Shown: positions 52,098 through 61,252 of the stretch, piece after piece | Position numbering within the stretch: the first letter of the stretch is position 1 | How the letters are laid out: every line of letters starts with the position of its first letter | Assembly (NCBI GenBank): GCA_965283695.1 | Contig: CBDIPP010000005.1 | Coordinates: forward strand, 62,001 to 126,000 | Direction: 5' to 3' | DNA length: 64,000 nt | From: Mf105b01 sp965283695 | Lineage (GTDB): Bacteria; Pseudomonadota; Alphaproteobacteria; Parvibaculales; Parvibaculaceae | Notes under the pieces: generated by a model | What the model was told of the DNA's origin: nothing | Seen by the model: only the letters and a program-made list of their open reading frames with translations | Databases searched by the model: none | Made by a program: the position numbers and the translations under genes

Positions 52098-52526
52098 TTA
52101 CAGCTGGCTGGATTGGTTTCGTGCCAACACTTTGACCAAATCGAGGACACGTTTTCTTACATCTGCGTCTTCAATCGAGGAAAATGCGGCTGTTAGCGCT
52201 ACCCCTTCAGCTGTCGACAGAAAGTCCAGGTTGAAATCGGCGGCGGGTGTATCTGAGAATCCCGATGTCGGCTGCCCGCCATTTGTCGCTACGCCATCGA
52301 AAAAATAGTCGACAGGCACATTCAGTGTCTGGGAAATCTGATAAAGCCTGCTTGCCCCAATGCGGTTCGAGCCTTTTTCGTATTTTTGCACTTGCTGGAA
52401 CGTGAGGCCCAACTGTTCACCGAGCGCTTCCTGGCTCATCCCGACCAGCATGCGCCGCATACGGACCCGGGAACCGACATGAATGTCGATGGGATTGGGT
52501 GTTTTTTGCGGCAATTCTGACCTCAT
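52098..52526 (-). CDS. XRE-family regulator of the PhrR/PraR type
   Basis: 142 residues. A helix-turn-helix at about 16-72 includes MSQEALGEQLGLTFQQVQKYEKGSNRI, and the C-terminal helical part ends VLDLVKVLARNQ. The sequence and place between lnt and metK match rhizobial PhrR/PraR proteins, which regulate acid-stress and quorum-sensing or biofilm genes. The symbol is withheld because function varies by species. Confidence 0.85.
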   Translation of the reverse strand: MRSELPQKTPNPIDIHVGSRVRMRRMLVGMSQEALGEQLGLTFQQVQKYEKGSNRIGASRLYQISQTLNVPVDYFFDGVATNGGQPTSGFSDTPAADFNLDFLSTAEGVALTAAFSSIEDADVRKRVLDLVKVLARNQSSQL

Positions 52527-52613
52527 TTTTCTTGTTATTAGGATGTTCAGGTGCCCTCAGAATGTGTTGACCCCGCAACCGTCATACTCATGAGACCCGC
52601 CCCAGGACTCGGA

Positions 52614-52693
52614 AACCTATGGCTATTACCGGGCCCACTCCTACTAAGGACCTTGGCAAAAAACGCATTGCACTCCAAATGCAACCATAGGTT
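52614..52693. repeat. Widely spaced inverted repeat in the lnt-phrR gap
   Basis: AACCTATGG (52614-52622) and CCATAGGTT (52685-52693) are perfect nine-base arms 62 bases apart. The lnt terminator-like hairpin lies just inside the right arm. Confidence 0.4.
52658..52686 (-). terminator. Terminator of lnt
   Basis: On the minus strand TTGCA pairs with TGCAA around TTTGGAG, then TGCGTTTTTTG. It lies about 50 bases after the lnt stop and ends the long lnt-corC-ybeY-phoH-miaB gene run. Confidence 0.55.
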
Positions 52694-52736
52694 AGAGCCT
52701 TTTTGGGTGGCCTAAAAGTCTTATTCTTGAAAAGGC

Positions 52737-54407
52737 CTACCTCGCCCTGGCTGGCTTCACCAGAGTCAGGGCAGCCATCGCAGCCAGCAGCATGAGAAAG
52801 ATCCAATCCCCTAAACGCGCATAGAGGGTCGGCGGCAGCGCCTCGGGGAGTTTGCTGTCGATCGCACCTTCGCGGTTGAGTGGAACAGCGTCCAAAATCC
52901 GCCCAAAGGGGTCGATCATTGCAGATATGCCCGTGTTGGCGGAGCGGGCAACAGGCAAACCCTGTTCAACGGCGCGAAGCCTTGCTTGTGCCAAATGCTG
53001 ATATGGCCCTGCCGAACTGCCAAACCAGGCATCGTTGGTCACATTGACCATCCAGCCGGGGCGCTCAGCCCCAACGACACCACTGGAGAAGATGACCTCA
53101 TAACAAATCAGCGGGCTCACACTCGGGGCGCCGGGAACTGCCAGGGTCCGCGGACCAGGTCCGGATTGATAACCACCGCGCAACTGGGTCAACTGCCGCA
53201 GTCCGATCGCCTCAAGGACAGATTGGAAGGGGAGATATTCCCCAAAAGGAACCAGATGGGCTTTGTCATAGGTCTCTCGGATTTCGCCGTCCGGTCCGAC
53301 GATGTGTAAGGAGTTGAAAAATCTTCCAAGTTCGCGGTCTGGTCTGGTTTCATCTGGCTCGCCACGGACAGCGCCGAGTAGCAACACACCGCCTGGCGCC
53401 AGAACGCGAGAGATAGCAGAACGAAGGACAGGTTCTCGGTTGACGATGAAGGGCAGCGCAGATTCCGGCCAAACGATGTGTGTTGGCATCGCGCCCTGAT
53501 CACCCGGCACATCGCTCATGCGTAAAAACTGCCCGACAATCTCCTGACGGTTTTCCGGCTTCCATTTTTCCCTCTGAGGTACATTTGGCTGCACAAGCCT
53601 GAGGGTCACGCCTTCGACCCACGCCTCGTCAGAGGCAATCAGACGCACGGCCCCGCCAAACCAGACGAGGCCCAATACGGCAAAGGCGACCGCTGCCGGA
53701 CGCCAAACACCAAGCTCCCTCATGCCGTTATCATCGCGCGCTTGTCTGCGCCGCGGGTCATAGGAAGCGATTGTCAGGAACGTCCCCAGGACCAGCAGCG
53801 TTGCCCCATACGGGCCGAACAAGGCAACGCTCTGCATCAGCGAGTCTGAGGCGGTGACGGTATGACCGGGCAGGTTCCACGGGAGTCCCGTCAGAATATG
53901 TCCGCGCAGCCATTCGGCGGCAGCCCATGTCACAGCCAGTGTCTGCGTCCGACGATATCCCGCCCCCCAATGACAACGCGCAGCTGCGAACGCTGCGGCG
54001 GTAAAAAGCGCCAGCCCAGCCGGGAGGCCAGTGACCGCAAAGGGCAAGAGCCAACCAAACATTTCCGCCTCAACGAGAAAGGCTTCGCCAATCCAGTAGA
54101 GACTTCCTAGAAAATAGCCAAACCCGAACCACCAACCGATGGCAGCCGCAGCCCGCGCAGGCCTCCAGTTCTCCCTGGTCGGCGTATCGGTTCCATCAAG
54201 AAGCCAAACGACGCAAGGCAGTGTTATCAACAAGATAGCGAAGAGATGGATCGGCGCGTGCGCTACAACTGTCAGCAAGCCCAGCCCAAATGCCGTGGCG
54301 AAACGTTGCCACCCCGTCAGCGCCTGTAGCCGGACCGCTAACCGTTCCAGCGTGATAAATCCGCGACCGACAGCATCGGTCACTCTGTTGGCTTCAGGAC
54401 TTTTCAT
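52737..54407 (-). CDS. lnt: Apolipoprotein N-acyltransferase
   Basis: 556 residues. Several membrane segments in the N-terminal 230 residues are followed by a periplasmic nitrilase-fold domain. The catalytic set is recognisable: Glu in VWPESALPF, Lys in YDKAHLVPFGEYLPF and Cys in PLICYEVIF. It N-acylates diacylglyceryl-Cys to finish lipoprotein maturation. Its start overlaps the corC end by 14 bases, so translation is coupled. Confidence 0.96.
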   Translation of the reverse strand: MKSPEANRVTDAVGRGFITLERLAVRLQALTGWQRFATAFGLGLLTVVAHAPIHLFAILLITLPCVVWLLDGTDTPTRENWRPARAAAAIGWWFGFGYFLGSLYWIGEAFLVEAEMFGWLLPFAVTGLPAGLALFTAAAFAAARCHWGAGYRRTQTLAVTWAAAEWLRGHILTGLPWNLPGHTVTASDSLMQSVALFGPYGATLLVLGTFLTIASYDPRRRQARDDNGMRELGVWRPAAVAFAVLGLVWFGGAVRLIASDEAWVEGVTLRLVQPNVPQREKWKPENRQEIVGQFLRMSDVPGDQGAMPTHIVWPESALPFIVNREPVLRSAISRVLAPGGVLLLGAVRGEPDETRPDRELGRFFNSLHIVGPDGEIRETYDKAHLVPFGEYLPFQSVLEAIGLRQLTQLRGGYQSGPGPRTLAVPGAPSVSPLICYEVIFSSGVVGAERPGWMVNVTNDAWFGSSAGPYQHLAQARLRAVEQGLPVARSANTGISAMIDPFGRILDAVPLNREGAIDSKLPEALPPTLYARLGDWIFLMLLAAMAALTLVKPARAR

Positions 54408-55419
54408 TTAGATCGAGTGAGGCATCAATTGGGTCGGCGGACGACGAGGCGTCGGTGCCCGAAGCCGGTTCCGTGTCACTTTCTTCTGATGCAACTTTCT
54501 GCGCGATGGTTTCTTGGTGGATATGGAGGCGCTTGATCCGGCGCGGGTCTGCATCGCGGATCTCAAACTCAATGCCCGCAGGGTGCAAAATCAGCTCGCC
54601 GCGCTGTGGGATACGTCCGACCAGCGAAAACACCAGACCACCCAGCGTGTCGGAATCGTCATCCTCGGTTCTATCGACCAGTGTCAGTTGCAACATATCT
54701 TCAAGATCTTCGATTGGGGCCCTGGCCAGCGCATCAATAGATCCGTCGCTCAATCGAATAAGAGGTGCACGCTCTGCAACATCATGCTCGTCCTCAATGT
54801 CGCCGACGATTTCCTCTACCAGGTCTTCAATCGACAGCAATCCGTCTGTACCGCCATATTCATCCACCACAAGCGCCATATGAATGCGCGAGGACTGCAT
54901 CTTCAGCAGAAGATCGCGCGCTGGCATTGACGGAGGCACAAACAGCACCTGTCGACGGATCGTTCTCAAATCAAAGGAACCGCGGTCGTTGGGGTGAGAC
55001 GCCATCCAAGCCAATACGTCTTTGATGTGCACCATGCCGATGGGCTCATCAAGCGTTTCGCGATAGACGGGCAAGCGAGAATGGGATTTTTCTCGGGTGA
55101 GTGCGAGCAGATCATCCAGCGACGCTGAAATATCAACAGCAACAATGTCGGCACGGGGAACCATTACGTCATCGACCCGCTGTTCGGCGAAGCTCAAAAT
55201 GTTCATCAACATATGGCGCGCCTGGGGGCCCAGTTCCTCGGTCGCCTCATGGCCGCCAATTACTGTTTCAATGCTTTCGCGCAGACTCTGATCTTCGGTC
55301 CGACCCGGAAGTTTTTTCACAAGCCAGTCCATAAGGCGCGTCCAGGTGCTTGGTTGGCGCGCTGCCGCCCCATCCTTCGTCCTCATGTGACGTTCTTTCC
55401 CATCCCCCATGTCGCTCAT
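54394..55419 (-). CDS. corC: CorC/HlyC-type CBS-domain protein
   Basis: 341 residues. Two CBS domains (about 80-215; DVMVPRADIVAVDIS, DEYGGTDGLLSIEDLVEEIVGDIEDEHD) and a C-terminal CorC_HlyC/transporter-associated domain (about 240-310). No DUF21 membrane part is present, so it is a soluble accessory form. Such proteins are linked to magnesium/cobalt efflux. It overlaps both neighbours. Confidence 0.94.
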   Translation of the reverse strand: MSDMGDGKERHMRTKDGAAARQPSTWTRLMDWLVKKLPGRTEDQSLRESIETVIGGHEATEELGPQARHMLMNILSFAEQRVDDVMVPRADIVAVDISASLDDLLALTREKSHSRLPVYRETLDEPIGMVHIKDVLAWMASHPNDRGSFDLRTIRRQVLFVPPSMPARDLLLKMQSSRIHMALVVDEYGGTDGLLSIEDLVEEIVGDIEDEHDVAERAPLIRLSDGSIDALARAPIEDLEDMLQLTLVDRTEDDDSDTLGGLVFSLVGRIPQRGELILHPAGIEFEIRDADPRRIKRLHIHQETIAQKVASEESDTEPASGTDASSSADPIDASLDLNEKS

Positions 55420-55973
55420 TGTTTCTTTGCCCGGGGCCTTTCATCCGGTTCAACCGTATAGGGATCTGCGATCCCATAAAGCTTCAACAGCTCTCGTTCG
55501 CGCTTTTCCATTTTTTCTGCGTCTTCGTCGTCCATGTGATCATACCCCAAAAGATGCAGAACACCGTGCAGAACAAGATGCGCGAGGTGGTCATCAAAAC
55601 TCTTGTGCTGCGTTTTTGCCTCCGCCTTCACGGTCTCATAGGCGAGCGCAATATCTCCCAGGGAGGAGGGTTCATCATAGAGAGCACCTGCTGGTGTGGG
55701 CGTATTGGGAAAGGAGAGCACATTTGTTGGCTTGTCTTTTCCGCGGAACTTTCGGTTTAAAGACTGTACAAATGTATCGTCTGCCAGAAGCACACTGAGC
55801 TCCGCTGCCGGAGAGGTTCCATCATGTTCAAAGGCTGCCTGCGCCAGGCGGAGCACAATCTCCTCAGCACCCGCATCCCATTCGCCACCCGCCCGGGAGA
55901 TTTCCACCGAAAGGTAGGGAGCCTCAACGCTCAAGCTCTCTTCATCATTCGTAGGTTCCGCGCTCACGATCAA
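55416..55973 (-). CDS. ybeY: Endoribonuclease YbeY
   Basis: 185 residues from a TTG at 55973 with AAGG seven bases upstream; a GTG at 55967 is the alternative. The zinc site is HLVLHGVLHLLGYDHMDDEDAE, with three His. It matures 16S rRNA 3' ends and monitors 70S quality. Four-base overlaps with phoH and corC indicate tight coupling. Confidence 0.94.
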   Translation of the reverse strand: MIVSAEPTNDEESLSVEAPYLSVEISRAGGEWDAGAEEIVLRLAQAAFEHDGTSPAAELSVLLADDTFVQSLNRKFRGKDKPTNVLSFPNTPTPAGALYDEPSSLGDIALAYETVKAEAKTQHKSFDDHLAHLVLHGVLHLLGYDHMDDEDAEKMEKRERELLKLYGIADPYTVEPDERPRAKKQ

Positions 55974-56995
55974 TCACTAGCCTTCTTGCCGCTATTGGAG
56001 AGCAGGTCTTTTTCATCCGCCCCGTAGGCTTGAACAATGCGAGTCACCAATGGATGACGCACAACGTCCCGTGCTGTGAACTTCACCGTGGAAACCCCTT
56101 TGACGCCTTCAAGGACACGCAACGCATCGCCTAAGCCGGATTTCGCCCCCAGAGGCAAATCAACCTGGCTTGGGTCACCGGTAATCGCCATGCGGCTGTT
56201 CTCACCTAGACGGGTCAGGAACATCTTCATCTGCACAGGGGTACAGTTTTGCGCTTCATCCAAAATAACAAATGAATTGGCGAGGGTCCGACCGCGCATG
56301 AAGGCGAGCGGTGCGACTTCAATCTCTCCAGACTCAAGCCCAGCCATCACCTGCTCTCCTGGCAGACTGTCATAGAGCGCATCATAGAGCGGGCGCAGGT
56401 ATGGATCGATCTTCTCGCGCATATCGCCTGGCAGAAAGCCCAGGCGCTCGCCGGCCTCTACGGCAGGGCGCGACAGGATGATCCGGTCGACCTTTTTTTG
56501 AAGCAACATGGAAACGGCCACAACTACTGCAAGATAGGTCTTGCCGGTACCTGCAGGTCCAACGCCGAAAACGAGTTCATTTTCCAAAAGGGACTGTAGA
56601 TACGTCCCCTGTGTCGGCGACCGTGGTGAGATAACGCGCTTGCGCGTAGTGATCTGCAGTTTTTTGTTTGCCCCGGATCCGCGTTCGCGTTCTGCCTTTG
56701 GCGCATTGGCCATTCGAATTGCCCCATCAACTTCGCCGGGTGTCACTTCAAGACCCGATTTCAACCGCGCATAGAGATCTTTGACGACAGCCTCAGCCCG
56801 TTCCCGCGCATGCACCGTACCGGTCAAGACCAGTTCATTGCCGCGCGAGGTAGCCAAGACACCGAGCTCCTGTTCCAGGCGCGCAAGATGCCGATCATGC
56901 TCCCCAAACAATTCACTCAACAGCCCGTTGTCATCAAAATTGATAACCAGACTTCCCTTTTTTTCTTCGGGGCGTCCTTCGGTCGATAAGGTCAA
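55970..56995 (-). CDS. phoH: PhoH-family ATPase
   Basis: 341 residues from a TTG at 56995 that overlaps the miaB stop. A KH-like N-terminus (about 20-110) precedes the PhoH domain with Walker A FGVGPAGTGKTYLAV and Walker B FVILDEAQN. Typical PhoH length. It is an ATP-binding RNA-associated protein of unclear function, nearly always next to ybeY and miaB. Confidence 0.94.
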   Translation of the reverse strand: MTLSTEGRPEEKKGSLVINFDDNGLLSELFGEHDRHLARLEQELGVLATSRGNELVLTGTVHARERAEAVVKDLYARLKSGLEVTPGEVDGAIRMANAPKAERERGSGANKKLQITTRKRVISPRSPTQGTYLQSLLENELVFGVGPAGTGKTYLAVVVAVSMLLQKKVDRIILSRPAVEAGERLGFLPGDMREKIDPYLRPLYDALYDSLPGEQVMAGLESGEIEVAPLAFMRGRTLANSFVILDEAQNCTPVQMKMFLTRLGENSRMAITGDPSQVDLPLGAKSGLGDALRVLEGVKGVSTVKFTARDVVRHPLVTRIVQAYGADEKDLLSNSGKKASD

Positions 56996-58521
56996 GTCTG
57001 GTTGGCTCCTTGATCGAGATGAGTTGAGACAAGTGTCGCAGACAGAGAGTTTGCAAACCCACTGTCGATTGTCACTTCAGCAAAATGCCCAAAAGCAGCT
57101 TCTGGTGCTTCTACATGCACTGACTGAAGATAGGGTGACCGGCCGACCAGCTGACCGTCTTTTTTCCCACGTCGGTCCAGAAGCACGCTCATTGTGCGTC
57201 CTTCACAGGATTGATTGAATGCTGCCTGATCGATGTTCAGCTTTTCCTGAAGGCGGGCCAGGCGTTCGGCTTTAACAGCCTCTTCGACCTGCACCGTGTC
57301 CCCTGCTGCCGGTGTTCCTGGCCGTGGCGAATATTTGAACGAATAGGCCTGGGCGTATCCCACCTCACCGACGAGAGACAGAGTGTCCTCGAAGTCCTGA
57401 TCTGTCTCTCCCGGGAAGCCAACAATAAAGTCAGACGACAGAGCAATATCGGGACGTGCCTCGCGAATACGCTCAATCAGGCGAAGATAGGAGGCCGCAT
57501 CATGCTGCCTGTTCATCGCGGTGAGGATATTGTTCGAGCCCGACTGCACCGGCAGATGCAGATAAGGCATCAACACATCCACCTCTCTGTGTGCGCGGAT
57601 CAGTTCATCATCCATGTCTCGGGGATGACTGGTCGTGTATCGCAGACGATCAATGCCATCAATCTCCGCCAGCGCATAGATCAGACGCCCAAGAGACCAG
57701 TCTTTTCCATCCGGTCCCTCGCCGTGATAGGCGTTGACGTTCTGGCCGAGGAGCGTGATTTCGCGCACGCCACCAGCTACCAGATCTTTCGCTTCCTGGA
57801 CAACCTTGGCAACGGGCCTGGAAAACTCTGCGCCCCGTGTATAGGGAACTACGCAGAAGGCACAGAATTTGTCACAGCCTTCCTGAACGGTCAGAAATGC
57901 TGTTCGGCCTCGGGCAATGGTTTTTTTCTTCTCCGGCGCGGGCAAGGCGTCGAATTTATCTTCGACAGGAAAATCTGTTTCGACAATGCCGCGTGAGCCA
58001 TTGTCTGTGCGCTTCAGGAGGTCGGGCAGGCGGTGATAACTCTGCGGACCGAAGACGAGATCAACCACCGGCGCACGGCGGACCATCTCTTCCCCTTCAG
58101 CCTGGGCGACACAGCCAGCAACGCCGATGGTCATCGACCCTCCGTGGCGTTCACGTTCCTCTTTCAGGGCGCGTAAGCGGCCTAGCTCTGAGTAAACTTT
58201 CTCGGCGGCCTTTTCGCGGATGTGGCAGGTGTTCAGAATGACGAGATCGGCAGTTGCCGGGTCCAGCGTTTCGGCATAGCCAGCCGGTGCCAGAACGTCC
58301 GCCATACGGTCGCTGTCATAGACATTCATCTGGCAGCCATAGGTCTTAATGAAAACCGATTTCTTCTCGGTCCCCGTGTCGGATTGTGCTGACTCCTGGT
58401 CAGCCAACCGGTCTGGGGTCTCACTCAATTGATTTGGCACTTCGGCGCTTTGAACTCCGCTCGGATGCTGCTCTAGCTGGTTGGTATTATCGCACGCCCT
58501 GGCGGTGAACTGGGTCCACAT
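56992..58521 (-). CDS. miaB: tRNA-2-methylthio-N6-dimethylallyladenosine synthase
   Basis: 509 residues from the ATG at 58521, but the true start is uncertain: that ATG falls inside repeat copy F, and a GTG at 58440 would give 482 residues. Three N-terminal Cys bind one cluster (KTYGCQMN, LNTCHIREKA, VAGCVAQAEG), and the radical-SAM cluster is in EGCDKFCAFCVVPYTRG. A TRAM domain ends it. It thiomethylates i6A37 in tRNAs. Start overlap with phoH is four bases. Confidence 0.95.
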   Translation of the reverse strand: MWTQFTARACDNTNQLEQHPSGVQSAEVPNQLSETPDRLADQESAQSDTGTEKKSVFIKTYGCQMNVYDSDRMADVLAPAGYAETLDPATADLVILNTCHIREKAAEKVYSELGRLRALKEERERHGGSMTIGVAGCVAQAEGEEMVRRAPVVDLVFGPQSYHRLPDLLKRTDNGSRGIVETDFPVEDKFDALPAPEKKKTIARGRTAFLTVQEGCDKFCAFCVVPYTRGAEFSRPVAKVVQEAKDLVAGGVREITLLGQNVNAYHGEGPDGKDWSLGRLIYALAEIDGIDRLRYTTSHPRDMDDELIRAHREVDVLMPYLHLPVQSGSNNILTAMNRQHDAASYLRLIERIREARPDIALSSDFIVGFPGETDQDFEDTLSLVGEVGYAQAYSFKYSPRPGTPAAGDTVQVEEAVKAERLARLQEKLNIDQAAFNQSCEGRTMSVLLDRRGKKDGQLVGRSPYLQSVHVEAPEAAFGHFAEVTIDSGFANSLSATLVSTHLDQGANQT

Positions 58522-58541
58522 CACCTGGAAACGCTCTAAAC
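58488..58541 (-). repeat. Dispersed double-stem repeat, copy F (degenerate)
   Basis: The left arm (GCACGCCC) no longer pairs well with the right arm (GGAAACGC), but the inner sequences GGTGAAC...CACCTGG and the end CTCTAA align with copy B. It lies 58 bases after the plsC stop and overlaps the annotated 5' end of miaB. Confidence 0.55.
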
Positions 58542-58598
58542 CGGATCATATAGAGCCAATCGCTCGATATTACCATGACGGAAGGGTTTTCGGCAGGC

Positions 58599-59486
58599 CT
58601 ATTCGGCTGCAATGGTGGGCCGGCTTTTTTCGTCAGAATTCCCGGAAGGAGCTGGATTTTCATCCTCTGGCTCTGTCTCGGTGGTCAGCGCCGCCCCCGC
58701 AAGGGCGCATTTCATGCCCCTGCTCGCCTGCGCCTCACAATAGGCGGCAAGTTTTTTCCGGTTGCCGTGAGTATCGACGGTCACCGGTACATGGAACTCC
58801 ACAACAACTTCAAACGGCCCAAGGCCAAAGGCCTCCCAGAGGTGCGGGCCTAAGTCCATATCGCCATACCAGGCGAAATAGGGCCGAAACTGACGCCCCA
58901 TGGGCATGCCGCAGAGCTTTGTATAGGTGATTGAAACCGGCTGAACATGGACCGGCTTGGCGTCTTCCCCCGCCCCAACGGCCATTTGAGCGACGGCCAT
59001 GAGCGCGCTCTTGAACGGCAGGACCCGGTTGCCATCACTTGAGGTCCCTTCGGGGAAGAGAACCAGCGTATCGCCGCCGGAAATCCGATCATGGATCTCA
59101 TTCGCCGTGGCGGCAGCCTTCGTCCGACGTTCCCTGTCCACAAAGACCGTTTCCTGCAAGCGGGCTAGGGTGCCAAAGAAAGGCCAGGCCGCGACTTCCT
59201 TCTTCGCCACAAAGGAAAGCGGGGTCACAGACCCCAGAACAGGTATGTCTAGGTAAGAATTATGGTTGGAAGCGATGAGGCACGGCCCGTCCCTAAAAGG
59301 CGTTCCGCGTACGGTCACTTCAATGCCGATAATCCCACAGAGAATACGGTGAAACCGAACAGGCAGGTTTTTGGCATAGGGACGGTTGAGCTTGACGCCC
59401 AGCCATTGCACCGGCGTTATCATCAAGGCCGTCATGACAAAGAGGAAGAGTTTGCTTCCAGCGCGAACATTTTTCACGAGACCCAT
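58599..59486 (-). CDS. plsC: 1-acyl-sn-glycerol-3-phosphate acyltransferase
   Basis: 295 residues. One hydrophobic segment (about 13-30) anchors it. The acyltransferase motifs are SNHNSYLDIPVL (HX4D), VFVDRERR and LFPEGTSSDGNRVLPFK, then ITYTK. It makes phosphatidic acid from lysophosphatidate. The last 45 residues are polar and Glu/Pro-rich. In the conserved miaB-plsC-fur run. Confidence 0.93.
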   Translation of the reverse strand: MGLVKNVRAGSKLFLFVMTALMITPVQWLGVKLNRPYAKNLPVRFHRILCGIIGIEVTVRGTPFRDGPCLIASNHNSYLDIPVLGSVTPLSFVAKKEVAAWPFFGTLARLQETVFVDRERRTKAAATANEIHDRISGGDTLVLFPEGTSSDGNRVLPFKSALMAVAQMAVGAGEDAKPVHVQPVSITYTKLCGMPMGRQFRPYFAWYGDMDLGPHLWEAFGLGPFEVVVEFHVPVTVDTHGNRKKLAAYCEAQASRGMKCALAGAALTTETEPEDENPAPSGNSDEKSRPTIAAE

Positions 59487-59536
59487 CCTCCCGCTCCCCT
59501 ACCCATCAGGTGGCACGCCGCGCGGCACTTTCACCG

Positions 59537-60007
59537 CTACTTGGTGCTGGGAGCCTTTTTTGAATCGGCGAGCGGAATGCCATAGAGCTCCAACCGGTGA
59601 TCCACCAAATTAAAGCCCAGCTCGCGCGCAACAATCTGCTGAAGTCGTTCGATTTCATCATTATGAAACTCGATGACTTCCCCCGTCTGCAAATTGATCA
59701 AATGATCATGGTGTTCTTCAGTGACCTGCTCATAGCGAGAGCGGCCGTCCCGGAAATCATGCCGCTCCAGAATGCCCGCCTCTTCAAACAGGCGAACGGT
59801 CCGATAGACAGTGGCAATCGAAATCTTGTTGTCGATGGCTGCAGACCGGCGATAGACCTCTTCCACATCAGGATGGTCACTTGCCATGGACAGAATACGC
59901 GCGATCACACGGCGCTGTTCCGTCATCCGCATGCCCTTTTTGACACACAGATCCTCGATGCGCTGAGGATCATCTTCTGCAGATTTGATGCGTTCTGTTT
60001 CAGGCAT
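59537..60007 (-). CDS. Fur-family regulator (Fur/Mur type)
   Basis: 156 residues from the ATG at 60007. The winged helix (MRMTEQRRVIARILSMA, SIATVYRTVRLFEEAGIL) is followed by the metal site EEHHDHLINLQTGEVIEF. In Rhizobiales this gene, next to rimI and plsC, is the Mur or Fur protein that responds to manganese or iron. It is a second Fur-family regulator besides irr in this window. The metal cannot be decided here. Confidence 0.92.
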   Translation of the reverse strand: MPETERIKSAEDDPQRIEDLCVKKGMRMTEQRRVIARILSMASDHPDVEEVYRRSAAIDNKISIATVYRTVRLFEEAGILERHDFRDGRSRYEQVTEEHHDHLINLQTGEVIEFHNDEIERLQQIVARELGFNLVDHRLELYGIPLADSKKAPSTK

Positions 60008-60082
60008 CTCTTGTCGTTCCGGCCACCACTGTTGAAAGTTGCCCAAGTTTAGTCTTTTGGGTCTTCATTGTCACCCAACGAC

Positions 60083-60535
60083 TCACACAACGACGCGCTT
60101 CATTGTCAGGGAATCGACGCGCGTCCCATCTTCTCGCTTGTAATAGGCGGCGCGTCGACCGACCACCTCAAATTCTGAGCTTCGATAGAGTCTGAGAGCT
60201 GCCTCATTGTCCTCCGCCACATCAAGAAAGACGGTTGAGATACCCTCTTCAAGCATTATCCCCAGAAGAAATGTGCCAATGCCCGTCCCGCGCGCCTCCG
60301 GAAGCACACCAACGGTGAGGATCTCAGCCTCACCGTCAATCGCGCGCATCAAGACGAACCCAACTGGCTGATCCGATGCGCTGTCGGTGGCGATGACACC
60401 GAGCATGCCAGGTGTTGCAAAGAGCGAGGCCATGCTTTCGGGTGACCAGGCTTCGCTAAAACAGCGGCCGTGTAAAGCTGACAATATCTCAGCATGGGCG
60501 ACGCTCACCTTCTCTGTGCGAAGAGCGTCGCTCAC
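60083..60535 (-). CDS. rimI: Ribosomal protein S18 N-acetyltransferase-like GNAT protein
   Basis: 150 residues from a GTG at 60535 that overlaps the tsaB stop by four bases. The GNAT acetyl-CoA motif is EILTVGVLPEARGTGIGTFLL, followed by LDVAEDNEAALRLYRSSEFEVVGRR. RimI acetylates S18 in enterobacteria; gene context with tsaB is typical. Confidence 0.9.
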   Translation of the reverse strand: MSDALRTEKVSVAHAEILSALHGRCFSEAWSPESMASLFATPGMLGVIATDSASDQPVGFVLMRAIDGEAEILTVGVLPEARGTGIGTFLLGIMLEEGISTVFLDVAEDNEAALRLYRSSEFEVVGRRAAYYKREDGTRVDSLTMKRVVV

Positions 60536-61230
60536 GACAAACCACTGGGGGACGCCGCTAAGGGTTTGGCAGGCAGCTTTGCGTCTGGCGCACGCAGATA
60601 AAGGGGGCCTGGCAATCTATCTGGGTCTACCGGGCGGTCCGCTGCGATCTCTGCAACCACTCGCGCGTCTGGCAGAGGGGAGGCAGAAGAAATACCAATA
60701 TTGTGGGCGTAGGTCGTCAACCGATCGCGCACAAGCGCCGAACCCGTCCCGACGCATATGAGAGCCTGATCGGGAACATGGGCTGCTACCTCATCCAGAG
60801 ACACCAAAGCGGGTTCTGTGATACTCGCGCCACTTGTCGCGAAGCATTGAAGATAGGCTTCGTTCCGCCGTGCATCGAAAGTTGCGACGATTGCCGCGCC
60901 GTCTTTTGTCTCCTGCCTCACAGGCCAAGCGATGGCTTCCAGCGTTGTGACCCCGATCAGCGGTTTGCCCGACGCCACCGCGAGGCCTCGCGCGGTCGCA
61001 AGCCCAACGCGGAGCCCTGTAAACGTGCCGGGCCCCACTGTTACCGCAAACGCATCGAGAGCCTCAAATGTGAACCCTGCTTCTGCCTGAACCTCTTCAA
61101 TCATGGGCACCAGCGCCTCAGCATGGCCTTTAGGCATAGGCGACAGGCGATGCGCAACCACAGTGCCGTCGCGCCACAGAGCAACGGAACAGGAAGCCTG
61201 TCCGGTATCAATGGCGAGAAGTGAGGTCAT
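60532..61230 (-). CDS. tsaB: tRNA threonylcarbamoyladenosine synthesis protein TsaB
   Basis: 232 residues from the ATG at 61230 (MTSLLAIDTGQASCSVAL); the upstream in-frame extension overlaps the nitroreductase gene. The ASKHA-like blocks VTVGPGTFTGLRVGLATARGLA are typical. TsaB scaffolds TsaD and TsaE in t6A synthesis. Coupled with rimI. Confidence 0.94.
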   Translation of the reverse strand: MTSLLAIDTGQASCSVALWRDGTVVAHRLSPMPKGHAEALVPMIEEVQAEAGFTFEALDAFAVTVGPGTFTGLRVGLATARGLAVASGKPLIGVTTLEAIAWPVRQETKDGAAIVATFDARRNEAYLQCFATSGASITEPALVSLDEVAAHVPDQALICVGTGSALVRDRLTTYAHNIGISSASPLPDARVVAEIAADRPVDPDRLPGPLYLRAPDAKLPAKPLAASPSGLS

Positions 61231-61252
61231 GTTTTCTTGTTCAGCGCCGGTG

